Of a stretch of 64,000 nucleotides of DNA, positions 52,547-61,024 are shown piece after piece; within the stretch, counting starts at the first letter, position 1, and every line of letters begins with the position of its first letter. Source of the DNA: Shiella aurantiaca (lineage in GTDB: Bacteria > Bacteroidota > Bacteroidia > Cytophagales > Cyclobacteriaceae). The notes under the pieces were generated by a model, which made no database searches, had not been told where the DNA came from, and was given only the letters and a program-made list of their open reading frames with translations. The stretch lies in contig JAUHJS010000004.1 of NCBI GenBank assembly GCA_030412945.1, positions 434,001 to 498,000 on the forward strand, read 5' to 3'. The translations under genes were made by a program, and so were the position numbers.

Positions 52547-53538
52547 TGCGCATTGCTCGAATTATAGCTTTGGTAGTAATTGGAATAGCCATTCTCTGGG
52601 GTGGCTATTTCATTTATCAGGATAGCCTCACCACACCCTATGTGCCCATAGAAAAGCATCAGGCCTTCAAATGGAAGACTTTTGCGATTCCCGAAAGTAT
52701 CACTTTTGCGGGTGAGCGCATACCGCTGGACGACCCCGAAGTGCGCGAGCGCCTCGACCGTGAGTTGCACATCAATACCTATTATAATTCGAATACCATT
52801 TTTGTGATTAAGCGCGCCAACCGCTGGTTTGAACAAATCGAAGCCGTGCTGAAAGAGCAAGGCGTGCCCGATGATTTTAAATACTTGGCTGTAATCGAGA
52901 GCAACCTGATGAATGGCCGCTCGCACAAAGGTGCCGTGGGGTTTTGGCAATTGCTAGAGCCTACTGCTAAAGAGCTTGGCCTGGAAGTAACTACGCAGGT
53001 AGATGAGCGCTTCGACCCTATCAAAAGCACCTATGCTGCCTGCAAATATCTGAAAAAGGCCTATGCCCGCTTTGATAACTGGACCAACGTGGCCGCTTCC
53101 TACAACATGGGCATGTACGGCCTGCACAAGCAGCTGGTGGAGCAAGATGTGGACTCCTATTACGACCTCTGGCTAAACGAAGAAACGGCCCGCTATGTCT
53201 TCCGCATAATTGCTCTCAAAATCATTATGGAAGACCCTGAAACCTATGGCTACGATATTCCGCGCCATCAATTGTATCAAGCACCTGAGCTGCGCCTGTT
53301 GGAAGTGAAAGAAAGTATTCCCGATTTGGTGACCTTCTCCATCGCACAGGGCATCAATTTCAAAATACTGAAACAATATAACCCTTGGCTGCGCGATAAA
53401 AAACTGACACTTGGCAAGGACCGCAGCTCCTATACGCTGGCTATTCCTGAAAACCCGCCTACCACCCTGCAATACAAAGATCTAGGCGTCCCCGATTCCC
53501 TAGAGGAAAGCCGCCTGAAAATGAGCGGGGAAATTTGA
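52546..53538 (+). CDS. Lytic transglycosylase, MltD/SLT type
   Basis: 330 residues. An N-terminal hydrophobic segment (about 5-25) anchors or exports it. The SLT domain (about 95-220) shows the catalytic Glu in LAVIESNLMNGRSHKGAVGFWQL, followed by the TYAACKYLKKAYARF and NVAASYNMG stretches typical of GH23 lysozyme-like enzymes. It cleaves peptidoglycan glycosidic bonds, forming 1,6-anhydro ends. No LysM is recognised, although the C-terminus (about 260-315) is beta-rich. Coupled to the LOG gene by TAATG overlap. Confidence 0.9.
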   Translation: MRIARIIALVVIGIAILWGGYFIYQDSLTTPYVPIEKHQAFKWKTFAIPESITFAGERIPLDDPEVRERLDRELHINTYYNSNTIFVIKRANRWFEQIEAVLKEQGVPDDFKYLAVIESNLMNGRSHKGAVGFWQLLEPTAKELGLEVTTQVDERFDPIKSTYAACKYLKKAYARFDNWTNVAASYNMGMYGLHKQLVEQDVDSYYDLWLNEETARYVFRIIALKIIMEDPETYGYDIPRHQLYQAPELRLLEVKESIPDLVTFSIAQGINFKILKQYNPWLRDKKLTLGKDRSSYTLAIPENPPTTLQYKDLGVPDSLEESRLKMSGEI

Positions 53539-53629
53539 GGGCTAGGTTGTTAGATATGAGATTTTAGATTTTTAGAGAGGAGGTTATAGCACGCGTTGAA
53601 AGCGCGCGCTAGGAAGAAACGATTTAATT

Positions 53630-53980
53630 ATGGACATTCGGCCAATTAAAACAGAGCACGATTACAATGCCGCAATACGCAGGATTGAAGAGTTGTGGGG
53701 AGCAAGAAAGGATAGCCCGGAAGGTGACGAACTTGATTTGTTAGTGACCTTAGTGGAGGTGTATGAAATGAAACATTACCCTATTGCCCCACCTGATCCC
53801 ATTGATGCGATTAAATTCCGCATGGAGCAAATGGGCTTGACCAATTCAGACATGGTCAAATACTTGGGCAGCCAAAGCAGGGTAAGTGAGATTCTCAATA
53901 AAAGAAGAAAGTTAACGCTAGGAATGATAAAATCACTTTATAAAGGATTGAAAATACCAGCAGAGGTTCTATTGGCCTAA
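53630..53980 (+). CDS. HigA-like antitoxin/XRE transcriptional regulator, toxin partner absent
   Basis: 116 residues. The N-terminus (RPIKTEHDYNAAIRRIEELW and GDELDLLVTLVEVYE) is the dimerisation and toxin-binding part of HigA-type antitoxins, and the C-terminal HTH (VKYLGSQSRVSEILNKRRKL) is the DNA-binding part. A HigB toxin would lie immediately upstream, but only 91 bases with no open frame separate it from the transglycosylase. It is therefore an orphan regulator or the survivor of a decayed TA pair. Probably autoregulatory. Confidence 0.85.
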   Translation: MDIRPIKTEHDYNAAIRRIEELWGARKDSPEGDELDLLVTLVEVYEMKHYPIAPPDPIDAIKFRMEQMGLTNSDMVKYLGSQSRVSEILNKRRKLTLGMIKSLYKGLKIPAEVLLA

Positions 53981-54027
53981 TTTAAGGGTAGTTATGTTTC
54001 GGCCCTGCAGGCTGTTATTAACTCCCT

Positions 54028-54049
54028 GCTCTTCGGGATATGCTATCCC
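54028..54049 (+). repeat. Dispersed palindromic repeat, GGGATA-type
   Basis: GCTCTTCGGGATATGCTATCCC, identical over 22 bases to the reverse complement of 22882-22903; 27 of 28 bases match with the CTCCC that precedes both. Here the palindrome extends to CTTCGGGATATGCTATCCCGAAG (54031-54053). Confidence 0.85.
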
Positions 54050-54090
54050 GAAGGCCTATCGTAGGGTCTGTGACCCGTAAAAAAAATAGT

Positions 54091-54114
54091 GGTTCGTGAG
54101 GGAACGAACCAAGG
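54091..54114 (+). repeat. Dispersed palindrome, GTTCGTGAGG-type
   Basis: GGTTCGTG-AGGG-AACGAACC then AAGG; matches 13821-13844 with two changes and keeps the trailing CAAGG. Lies at the end of the 54122 gene on the opposite strand. Confidence 0.85.
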
Positions 54115-54121
54115 GAAGAGC

Positions 54122-54625
54122 TTATTCAAATTGCTTCAAGGCCATGCTGGCAAGTTCAGAAATACGTTGTTCTTGTTGGACGAATTCATCGGATCCCATC
54201 TCCAGGAACGACCCATCTGGCTTGATGCATCTAATCATTTTACTGTTCCAAAAATAGTAGCGATATTCTTCTATAGTTGTTTGTGAGTTATCATATTCCA
54301 GCTGCGTAGGAGGAGCGTTGTATTTGTAGGTCTTAGCAAAAGCGAAATAGAGTTGGCCGTTTGAAAAGTAGTATTCGTGTTCAATTTTACCCATATGTCC
54401 ATAATGAACAGTTTCAATTAGTCTTATTCCATTTTCATCTTTATATGCAGTTAGTTGACCACCCTCCGATGAGCTTTCAAAATCCTCTTGGGCTAGTCGA
54501 ATATATGAGCTTTTGTTTTGCTGAATTTCGTTATATAGTTTCCGAATTTCTACGACTTCTTTGTCTTGGGCGGTCACCTCATTCAGAAGAAAAAGGGTAA
54601 GGATAGTTGATAAAAGGAATTTCAT
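54122..54625 (-). CDS. Secreted or periplasmic small protein, unknown function
   Basis: 167 residues from the ATG at 54625, giving a good signal peptide (FLLSTILTLFLLNEVTAQ). The mature chain has a helical start (EIRKLYNEIQQNKSSYIR) followed by beta strands with YGHMGKIEHEYYFSNGQLYF and IEEYRYYFWNSKMIR, the look of small Bacteroidota envelope proteins that fold as open beta sheets. A TTG extension to 54649 is rejected. No family. Single gene in a patch with dispersed repeats. Confidence 0.65.
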   Translation of the reverse strand: MKFLLSTILTLFLLNEVTAQDKEVVEIRKLYNEIQQNKSSYIRLAQEDFESSSEGGQLTAYKDENGIRLIETVHYGHMGKIEHEYYFSNGQLYFAFAKTYKYNAPPTQLEYDNSQTTIEEYRYYFWNSKMIRCIKPDGSFLEMGSDEFVQQEQRISELASMALKQFE

Positions 54626-54655
54626 TTGGATTGTGATAATTGAATGCAACGCCTA

Positions 54656-54788
54656 GCTATGATGAGTGGGGATTAGAAAGCACTAACCTCTCGTCTCGCA
54701 CATAGCCACGCTTTAATTTAAAACTTTTGGCGGACTTTCCAATCCCCACGAAAATGTCCTGACCACCGAAACCCCATTCATTCATAGC
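54656..54788. repeat. Nested inverted repeat between small accessory genes
   Basis: Inner arms GTGGGGATTAGAAAG (54666-54680) and CTTTCCAATCCCCAC (54735-54749) pair over 14 of 15 bases around a 54-base loop. Outer arms GCTATGA (54656-54662) and TCATAGC (54782-54788) pair perfectly. The structure fills the gap between the 54122 and 54807 genes. Confidence 0.6.
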
Positions 54789-54806
54789 ATTTATTGTGGT
54801 GTCGTT

Positions 54807-55049
54807 TTATCTATTATTCAATCTATTTTTCAGAGTGTCAATTAATGTGTTGGCAAGTTGCAGAGTTTGTCCATTAAGTTTTTGGGAAGCGATAGCTGTT
54901 TCAAATGAGTTCAGAAAGTCATACCACCCATCAGTCAATCCATTAAGATATGATTGAGCTTTTCGAAGTTCATTTACTAGATTTTGTCTTCCTTCATTAT
55001 CCAATTCAGAACATAGTAAATCAAATTTCCTCCAGTAATCCTCCATCAT
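54807..55049 (-). CDS. Small protein, unknown function
   Basis: 80 residues, all-helical by eye, with EDYWRKFDLLCSELDNEG and SYLNGLTDGWYDFLNSFE. Its ATG overlaps the stop of the upstream 99-residue gene by four bases (ATGA), so the two are translated together. No signal peptide or membrane helix. The pair looks like an immunity, antitoxin or adaptor unit, but no family is recognised. Confidence 0.6.
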   Translation of the reverse strand: MMEDYWRKFDLLCSELDNEGRQNLVNELRKAQSYLNGLTDGWYDFLNSFETAIASQKLNGQTLQLANTLIDTLKNRLNNR

Positions 55050-55345
55050 GTCAATTCCTCGATTTCTTTGATTTTGTCACTAATAACATATGAAAGTTCT
55101 TTAAGTTCAGGGAAGAGCATGTTAATATACTCTAGTACCTCGCCACATGGTGATTTTCCGTTGAAATCGCTAAACCAAAAGTGAGAAAGGTTATACGTGC
55201 CATGTTCGATTTGATCTGCTATTGAATTCATTCGTTCGGTGACGGTTTCATAGTTGTTCCATGAAATCTCAGGCTTTAGCTCAATCGTTCTTTCTGCGTA
55301 TTTCCTAAGAAGGATAACCAATTCTGATTTTAGACTTTCTTCCAT
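55046..55345 (-). CDS. Small protein, unknown function
   Basis: 99 residues, helical, with IELKPEISWNNYETVTERMN, GTYNLSHFWFSDFNGKSPCG and a terminal helix YVISDKIKEIEEL. First gene of the overlapping pair. AT-rich compared with the transglycosylase region. Nothing catalytic is visible. Confidence 0.6.
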   Translation of the reverse strand: MEESLKSELVILLRKYAERTIELKPEISWNNYETVTERMNSIADQIEHGTYNLSHFWFSDFNGKSPCGEVLEYINMLFPELKELSYVISDKIKEIEELT

Positions 55346-55664
55346 TTTGGGTTCCCACTATGTACCACAATAATTGTATAAACGCAATACTGCGTTTATC
55401 TTCTAATATAGCGATATATCTGCAATTTCTTTAGGGCCTGTAAGCTCCCAATCTTGACAAAAATACCCGCCCTCAACCCTAAAAGTGGTTCAAGAGTCCA
55501 CAATCTCGGGCGAAGTTGACTCCCTTGTACTTCCCCTAAACCCTCCTTATTTATCCCCCAAGGCCTAAAAAAGCAAATGGCGGGTAAGTGGCGGGGAAAA
55601 TGATGGCCTTTTGCAAGGCTTGTGTCCGTATTATGCGGTAACATTGCAAGGTAAATTTTAGCTC
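55346..55664. other. Gene-free region upstream of the XRE-membrane gene
   Basis: About 320 bases. The minus-strand open frame here does not look like protein, with many Pro and Gly in no pattern. The last 40 bases (TTGCAAGGTAAATTTTAG) include a TAAATTTT element one base off TAnnTTTG and may promote the XRE gene. Confidence 0.5.
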
Positions 55665-56498
55665 ATGAAACAACCCGATCTTGGCAACCGCCTAAGCGCA
55701 CTGCGCAAAGAAAAAAACCTCACTCAGGAAGAGTTAGTAGAAAAAAGTCACGTAAGCGTGCGCACTATACAGCGTATAGAAGCGGGTGAAGTAATTCCCC
55801 GCGTATCCACCGTAAAAATTCTACTGGCTGCCATGGGGGAGTCTCCGGAACAATTCTTTCACCCTAAAACCAAAACTATGGAAAATCAATCTGCATCCTC
55901 TTTTAGCCGTGGCCCCTTACTGATTTCAATGATGGCGGGAGCTATCTATCTACTGGTAGAAATTATATTAGGTGTCATGGATTTTGCCTGGCTCACTAAA
56001 ACTGATAACTGGAGCCAATGGATGAATTTTGTGTATATATCCCTGACTGTAACCATGATTATCACCTACGCCTTATTCATGCGAGGCTTTATTGCGCTGA
56101 GTACTGTATTTGAAAATGGCTTGCTAAAAGTGGGCACCTACCTCATGATGGGTGCCATCTTGGCTTTGGGTATATTGGATATCTCCACCCTGTGGGCCGA
56201 AGATGCGGAACGTTTTGGCTTGGCCTATATGCTAGCCTCCGTTCTCATAGGTACACTATCACTTGTATTTGGGATTGGCCTGCTTAGGTTGCAAGACGGC
56301 ATGGGCGAACTTTCGCGGGTAGCCGGAGTGCTGGAAATCATTATCGGTTGTGCCCTGATAACGGTGATACTTTTCTTCATAGGACATGTGGTGATGATAC
56401 CGGCCGTAGTGGTGGAAATCATCCTGCTTTATCGCGGATACGAGTATTTGGCAAAATCTGAAGCTCCCATCCATCCGGAAATAAGCTCACTATCATGA
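55665..56498 (+). CDS. XRE-type HTH fused to a six-helix membrane domain
   Basis: 277 residues. The N-terminal XRE helix-turn-helix (about 7-62: LGNRLSALRKEKNLTQEELVEKSHVSVRTIQRIEAGE) is complete. About 85-265 hold six hydrophobic helices with a GxMDFAWLTK stretch. Membrane-linked transcription regulators of this type are seen in Bacteroidota and Firmicutes, often beside the gene they regulate. It overlaps a BAAT-type hydrolase gene by four bases, suggesting joint control of a lipid or membrane-active substrate. Ligand unknown. Confidence 0.82.
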   Translation: MKQPDLGNRLSALRKEKNLTQEELVEKSHVSVRTIQRIEAGEVIPRVSTVKILLAAMGESPEQFFHPKTKTMENQSASSFSRGPLLISMMAGAIYLLVEIILGVMDFAWLTKTDNWSQWMNFVYISLTVTMIITYALFMRGFIALSTVFENGLLKVGTYLMMGAILALGILDISTLWAEDAERFGLAYMLASVLIGTLSLVFGIGLLRLQDGMGELSRVAGVLEIIIGCALITVILFFIGHVVMIPAVVVEIILLYRGYEYLAKSEAPIHPEISSLS

Positions 56499-57355
56499 AA
56501 AAAGTATTTTACCTCCTTGGGCTATTGTTGATGGTCATAGCCTCTATAGTGGTATACCTAGGGGTAAGCACTCCTTCACTTTCTGCGCATCATGGCGGAC
56601 TGGACACGCACCTGTATTTGGGCGATAGTGCCAATCAACCCTTGATTGTAGCATTTGGCGGAGGTTCAGGGGGTAATGATTGGGAAAGAAATTACTTGAA
56701 AGATATACGTGATGAATTGCTGGCGCGGGGATTTGCTGTATTGGCTATTGCTTACTTTAATACCGAACAAACACCAAGCACTCTTGACCGCATTTCGCTC
56801 AATGCCATTTCCGATACCATACTTCACGTGGCGAATCGTTATCCTCAGATTGATACAAGCCGAATCATTCTCTTGGGCTCGTCCAAAGGAGGGGAGTTGG
56901 TGCTTAATTTGGCTAGTCGATTTACGCATTTCAAGGGGGTGATTGCCCTTTCCACTTCCCATGTGAGCTTTCCAGCTTTAACCCTTTCTGCTAATACTTC
57001 TTCTTGGGAATATAATAAGGAGGAAGTTCCTTATGTTCCTGCTCCATTTAAAACCCTTGGGCCAGCGCTGCGCGGAGATTTATATGGGGCATTTAGCCTG
57101 ATGCTGGAAGACCAAGAAGCGGTAGCCCATGCCGAAATAGCAGTAGAGAAAATAAATGGCCCTATACTGATTTTATCAGGTACGCAAGATGATCAATGGC
57201 CGGCCACGCACATGTCTCAGCAGCTTATCAATCGTTTGGCGAAAAATAACTTTACGCATTCCTACAATCACATTCCATTGGAAGGCGGGCATACCGAACC
57301 GCTCCATCATTTTGATTGGGTATATGATTTTCTGGAAAAAGAGTTTATAAAATGA
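56495..57355 (+). CDS. Alpha/beta hydrolase, BAAT C-terminal type (acyl-CoA thioesterase-like)
   Basis: 286 residues. An uncleaved or cleaved hydrophobic N-terminus (about 5-25) leads into the alpha/beta hydrolase core. IILLGSSKGGELVLNLASR carries the nucleophile-position Ser of the GxSxGG elbow, and the C-terminal EGGHTEPLHH region carries the catalytic His. BAAT/acyl-CoA thioesterases have Cys or Ser at this site, so a thioesterase or amidase reaction is inferred. Coupled to the XRE-membrane gene by ATGA overlap. Confidence 0.82.
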   Translation: MKKVFYLLGLLLMVIASIVVYLGVSTPSLSAHHGGLDTHLYLGDSANQPLIVAFGGGSGGNDWERNYLKDIRDELLARGFAVLAIAYFNTEQTPSTLDRISLNAISDTILHVANRYPQIDTSRIILLGSSKGGELVLNLASRFTHFKGVIALSTSHVSFPALTLSANTSSWEYNKEEVPYVPAPFKTLGPALRGDLYGAFSLMLEDQEAVAHAEIAVEKINGPILILSGTQDDQWPATHMSQQLINRLAKNNFTHSYNHIPLEGGHTEPLHHFDWVYDFLEKEFIK

Positions 57356-57380
57356 TAGTAGGACTTTCCTACCACGGCTT

Positions 57381-57393
57381 TGTCCTCACGAAC
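57381..57393 (-). repeat. Half copy of the GTTCGTGAGG palindrome
   Basis: Reads GTTCGTGAGGACA on the minus strand, matching the first 13 bases of the 13822-13839 palindrome. The second arm is missing. Confidence 0.5.
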
Positions 57394-57459
57394 AATGTCG
57401 AAGGTGCTGGATGAGCAAAACCCCTAATCGCCTATAGGTGATGTTAGGCACGGTGATTA

Positions 57460-58374
57460 TTAGTTCAAGCCCCTGTATTCACTTGGACTAAATCCAGTTT
57501 TCAACTTAAATAAGTTACTAAAATGTTGCGGATACTCAAAACCAAGAGAATAGCCGATTTCACTTATTGAACTTTTAGAATTTAGTAGTTTATTCTTTGC
57601 TTGTTCAATAATAAACAGATGGATATGCTCCTGAGCTGTTTTCCCCGTTTCCTTTTTCAGCAGATCACTTAGGTAGTTTGAAGAAAAATTTAATTGCTTT
57701 GCCAAGTATTGAACATTTGGCAAACCTTTTTCATCAACATCTTCTGTTTCATAATATCTTTTTATAAGCTTTTCAAATTTTGAAACAAGGTCAAGATTCA
57801 AATTTGAACGTGTAAAAAACTGTCTATCATAAAATCGTGTGCAGTAGTCAAGCAGCAATTCAATGTTTGAAATAATGAGATTTTGACTATGTTTATCCAA
57901 GTTTTGGCTGTATTCTTTGACTATTTTATCTAGAAGTTCTTCAATTGTTTTTAACTCATCTTCTGATAGATGAAGCGCTTCGTTTACTTCGTAATTGAAA
58001 AATGAATATTGATTTATTTTGTCTGCCAAACTCGATTTTCTAATCAAATCAGGGTGAAAAGCTAATGTCCAACCTTTATCGGTTTTGTTTTCCACGGACA
58101 TTTCACCCTGAAAAATAGTAACCTGTCCGGGGGAGGTGAAAATTAGAGTGCCGTCCTCATAATCATATGAGTTTTTACCATACATTAAATTCCCGCAACC
58201 TAGCTGCTTTAAGGTAATTTGATATAAATTATTGATCACTTTTAAACCCCGAAAGTTAATCGTAGGTTTATAATCAACAGTTTTTACAACCGAAACTAAC
58301 GGATGCTTGGGTGGTGGAAGTCCAACTGATTGATGGGCTTGACTAATGGAGTTAATTACATACGACTCTTCCAT
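57460..58374 (-). CDS. AraC-family transcriptional regulator
   Basis: 304 residues. A cupin-like N-terminal ligand domain (about 30-190, with GCGNLMYGKN and IFTSPGQVTIFQG) precedes a 100-residue AraC helix-turn-helix pair (about 205-304: YLAKQLNFSSNYLSDLLKKETGKTAQEHIH, with the second helix SISEIGYSLGFEYPQHFSNLFK). Last gene of an operon that runs DJ-1-like, SDR, AraC on the minus strand with gaps of 20 and 25 bases, so it likely regulates its own operon. Confidence 0.92.
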   Translation of the reverse strand: MEESYVINSISQAHQSVGLPPPKHPLVSVVKTVDYKPTINFRGLKVINNLYQITLKQLGCGNLMYGKNSYDYEDGTLIFTSPGQVTIFQGEMSVENKTDKGWTLAFHPDLIRKSSLADKINQYSFFNYEVNEALHLSEDELKTIEELLDKIVKEYSQNLDKHSQNLIISNIELLLDYCTRFYDRQFFTRSNLNLDLVSKFEKLIKRYYETEDVDEKGLPNVQYLAKQLNFSSNYLSDLLKKETGKTAQEHIHLFIIEQAKNKLLNSKSSISEIGYSLGFEYPQHFSNLFKLKTGFSPSEYRGLN

Positions 58375-58399
58375 AATACAAATTTATCAAACCAGTGGT

Positions 58400-59212
58400 T
58401 TATTTTAGTTGACTCATTAGCATTTTGTCAAATGTTCTGTCACCGAGCCATTTTCTCAAAGTGACTAATGGCTTTGCCAAATAACCTTTTAAGTATCTTG
58501 TTCTAGGATTTTTCTCTGTAGCAGCTTTTGCAATTTCTTTTCCTAATACCTCTACGGGAGTTAGGTTGTTTTTATTCTTACCAGAAATGTCAACTACCTT
58601 TTTCACCATACTCGCATATGGTCCTTTGCCGGAAACTTTTTCTAAATTATCCATTGCAATATCACCCCATTCTGTTTGAATACCTCCCGGTTCCACAATG
58701 GCCACATCAATTCCAAATGGCTTTACCTCGATTCGTAAACAATCGCTCCAACCTTCTAACGCAAATTTTGTAGCATGATACCAAGCTCCAAAAGGAGTGT
58801 ATATCTTTCCTCCCATAGAAGATATATTCACAATTCTGCCTGATTTTTGTTTTCGCATGGTTGGCAGTACGAGCTGAGTAATACGAGCCAATCCAAAAAT
58901 ATTGACTTCAAATTGTCGTTTGGCTTCTTCGATTGATACTTCTTCTACGGAGCCATAAGAGCCATAACCTGCATTATTGACTAAAACATCTATTCGTCCC
59001 TCTTTTTCCAAAACCGTGTTGACTGCATTCACAATGGACGCATCGTTGGTTAAGTCGAGCGATACGACTTCCATTCCTTTTGCTTTCAAGTCGTTCATTT
59101 TGTCAGTACGTCTTGCCATACCATAAACCTTATACCCTTTTGTTTGAAGTTCAAAGGCAGTGGATTTGCCCATTCCCGAGCTTGCTCCTGTTATGATTGC
59201 TACTTTTTTCAT
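58400..59212 (-). CDS. Short-chain dehydrogenase/reductase (SDR)
   Basis: 270 residues, classical SDR. NAD(P) motif TGASSGMGKSTA (about 8-19) with Arg in GMARRTDK suggesting NADP, the structural NNAGYGSYG (about 84-92) and the catalytic YHATK with its upstream Ser (ISSMGG). It reduces or oxidises an alcohol/carbonyl; the substrate is unknown. Middle gene of the DJ-1-like/SDR/AraC unit, which fits an aldehyde or carbonyl stress response. Confidence 0.92.
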   Translation of the reverse strand: MKKVAIITGASSGMGKSTAFELQTKGYKVYGMARRTDKMNDLKAKGMEVVSLDLTNDASIVNAVNTVLEKEGRIDVLVNNAGYGSYGSVEEVSIEEAKRQFEVNIFGLARITQLVLPTMRKQKSGRIVNISSMGGKIYTPFGAWYHATKFALEGWSDCLRIEVKPFGIDVAIVEPGGIQTEWGDIAMDNLEKVSGKGPYASMVKKVVDISGKNKNNLTPVEVLGKEIAKAATEKNPRTRYLKGYLAKPLVTLRKWLGDRTFDKMLMSQLK

Positions 59213-59232
59213 AATCTATTGTGTTTAGGTAA

Positions 59233-59991
59233 TTATTTTGTTTCTGTTAATGCTTCAATGACTAATTCCGAAAACAAAGCACTACTATGTTGTTGCTGAC
59301 CTGTAATCAATCTTCCGTCTCTTATGGCAAATGGCGTTAATGGTGCTTTTGCTTCATAATTGGTATTTAAATTCTTCTTGGCTTCTGTTTCGATGGTGTA
59401 GTCGTTGATCTTAATTCCACCAGCTGCTTGGTTGTTCATCTCTTCTTCCGCATCGCTGTATCCTGTCCACGTTTTGCCATTGGCAAGTAAGGTGCCGTCT
59501 GATAGTTTTGTCCAAAGCAAAAGGCTTGTTCCGTGGCAAAGCATACCCACTACTTTACCTTGCTCATAGAAGTCTGCAATGAATTTGTGCAGTGTTGTAT
59601 CCTCTTTAAATGTAACCAATGGGCCACCACCACCTGCTACACATACCGCATCATAATCAGCTAGATTAACTTCACTTATCGACTTTGTGTTTTCCATCAA
59701 TTTGCCAAATTCTTTATGTGCGCTAAAACCAAGTGTTATCAAATCATTTGGATAAATGGTGCCCTCATTTGCGGGGTCTGAGAATCCGTCAAATTCAACT
59801 TTTCCACCTTTAGGCGAAGCTAAATCAACTTGAAAACCCGCTTGTATAAAGTCAAAGAAGGGTCTGGTTAATTCCTCCGCAAAAAAGCCTACTGGAAACC
59901 CTTTTAAATTGGCGGGGTTCGATACAAGATAAAGTATCTTTTTTTCTGGGTGTTTGTAAGGTTTTGTCTTTCTTATTATTTGACGTTCCAT
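59233..59991 (-). CDS. DJ-1/PfpI/Hsp31-like protein
   Basis: 252 residues. DJ-1 fold with the nucleophile elbow VGMLCHGTSLLLW (Cys near 153), preceded by VAGGGGPLVTF, and an Hsp31-like extended N-terminus (KKILYLVSNPANLKG). The family includes glyoxalase III and chaperone Hsp31, so methylglyoxal or protein-damage repair is likely. First gene of the three-gene unit. A TGCAT-N8-ATGCA dyad (near 60011-60028) lies just upstream and may be an operator. Confidence 0.88.
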   Translation of the reverse strand: MERQIIRKTKPYKHPEKKILYLVSNPANLKGFPVGFFAEELTRPFFDFIQAGFQVDLASPKGGKVEFDGFSDPANEGTIYPNDLITLGFSAHKEFGKLMENTKSISEVNLADYDAVCVAGGGGPLVTFKEDTTLHKFIADFYEQGKVVGMLCHGTSLLLWTKLSDGTLLANGKTWTGYSDAEEEMNNQAAGGIKINDYTIETEAKKNLNTNYEAKAPLTPFAIRDGRLITGQQQHSSALFSELVIEALTETK

Positions 59992-60398
59992 TATATCTTC
60001 TATGCATTAATAATGATGCAAATTTTGGAACAATTACTGTCAAGAATTTAATGATAATAAGGAATGACTAAATGAAAAGACGGAAATAGGGTTTTGGTTG
60101 TTATTGTGCTTAACTACTATCTATCCGCTAGTACGGAAAGGCAAAAGCGTATAATCGGCTATGGCCTTTCCATGAATCTACATGAGCCTTTGGCTTTCGT
60201 AAACGTTAACGGTTTTTGCTGATTGTGCTACTACCCATGCCTTATGGCGGGAACAGGTAGGGCTTTGAGTAGTATATCGACATATCATGGGTGTTGATTC
60301 ATTTTCTGCTGAATGAGGTCAGAGGCTGCGGCTTGCACTCAGCCTTTAAACACCACCACAAGCTTGGATAAGCCGACACATTGCACGTATTTCACAAA
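59992..60398. other. Gene-free divergent region
   Basis: About 400 bases between the DJ-1-like operon (minus) and the Crp/Fnr gene (plus). It contains the TGCAT/ATGCA dyad and a GGAAAGGC (60135-60142)/GCCTTTCC (60164-60171) hairpin. No plausible gene on either strand. Promoters for both directions must lie here; no perfect TAnnTTTG was identified. Confidence 0.55.
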
Positions 60399-60980
60399 AT
60401 GAATACGGAAAAGACCCTCAAGCTAATTGGAGAAATCTACTCTCCCTTATCCCATGAATGCCTGCAAGATTTTGTTGCCTGTTCAAAAATCAGGTCGTTC
60501 AGAAGAGGGGAAATTGTGGTTAAGGAGGGTCAGTTTTCTGAAAAGGCCTACCTCATTATTCAAGGCTGTGCAAGGGCGTATTATATTAAGGATGGAAAAG
60601 ATATCTCCGACTGGTTTACTTTTGAAAATCAGTTTATGGCTCCTATCGTTAGTTTTTTTAGCGAAAAGCCCAGTCCCCACTATGTGGAATTTGTTGAAGA
60701 TTCAAGCGTGCTTGAGTTTTCGAGAAGCAATATGGAGGCACTTAGCAGTAAGCACCACGATTTTGAACGCTTTATCAGCAAAGTGGTAACCGAAACCATG
60801 CTGGGCCTTTGCGAAAGGTTGTACACTATTCAATTTAACAAAGCAGATGAGCGATATACACATCTGCTAAGCATATATCCCAATATCACCAACCGCATTC
60901 CCCTCACCCATATTGCCTCCTATTTAGGCATTACCTTAGAGACATTAAGTAGAATAAGAAGCCCCAGAAAGCGAATTTGA
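60399..60980 (+). CDS. Crp/Fnr-family transcriptional regulator
   Basis: 193 residues from the ATG at 60399; a TTG start six codons upstream is possible but unlikely. Cyclic-nucleotide-binding fold (about 20-120: RGEIVVKEGQFSEKAYLIIQGCARAYYIKDGKD) and a C-terminal winged helix (RIPLTHIASYLGITLETLSRIRSPRK). It resembles the 28159 regulator in plan. Upstream of a small membrane protein and a flavodoxin-fold reductase on the same strand, which it may control. Confidence 0.87.
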   Translation: MNTEKTLKLIGEIYSPLSHECLQDFVACSKIRSFRRGEIVVKEGQFSEKAYLIIQGCARAYYIKDGKDISDWFTFENQFMAPIVSFFSEKPSPHYVEFVEDSSVLEFSRSNMEALSSKHHDFERFISKVVTETMLGLCERLYTIQFNKADERYTHLLSIYPNITNRIPLTHIASYLGITLETLSRIRSPRKRI

Positions 60981-61024
60981 TTTATATCAAATCATAACTC
61001 TTCCATTCGTAAGACCTTTGAGGA

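Noticed and set aside
55396..55644. Minus-strand small open frame
   Set aside because: Composition is random-looking, with no start context and no similarity to a fold; judged non-coding.
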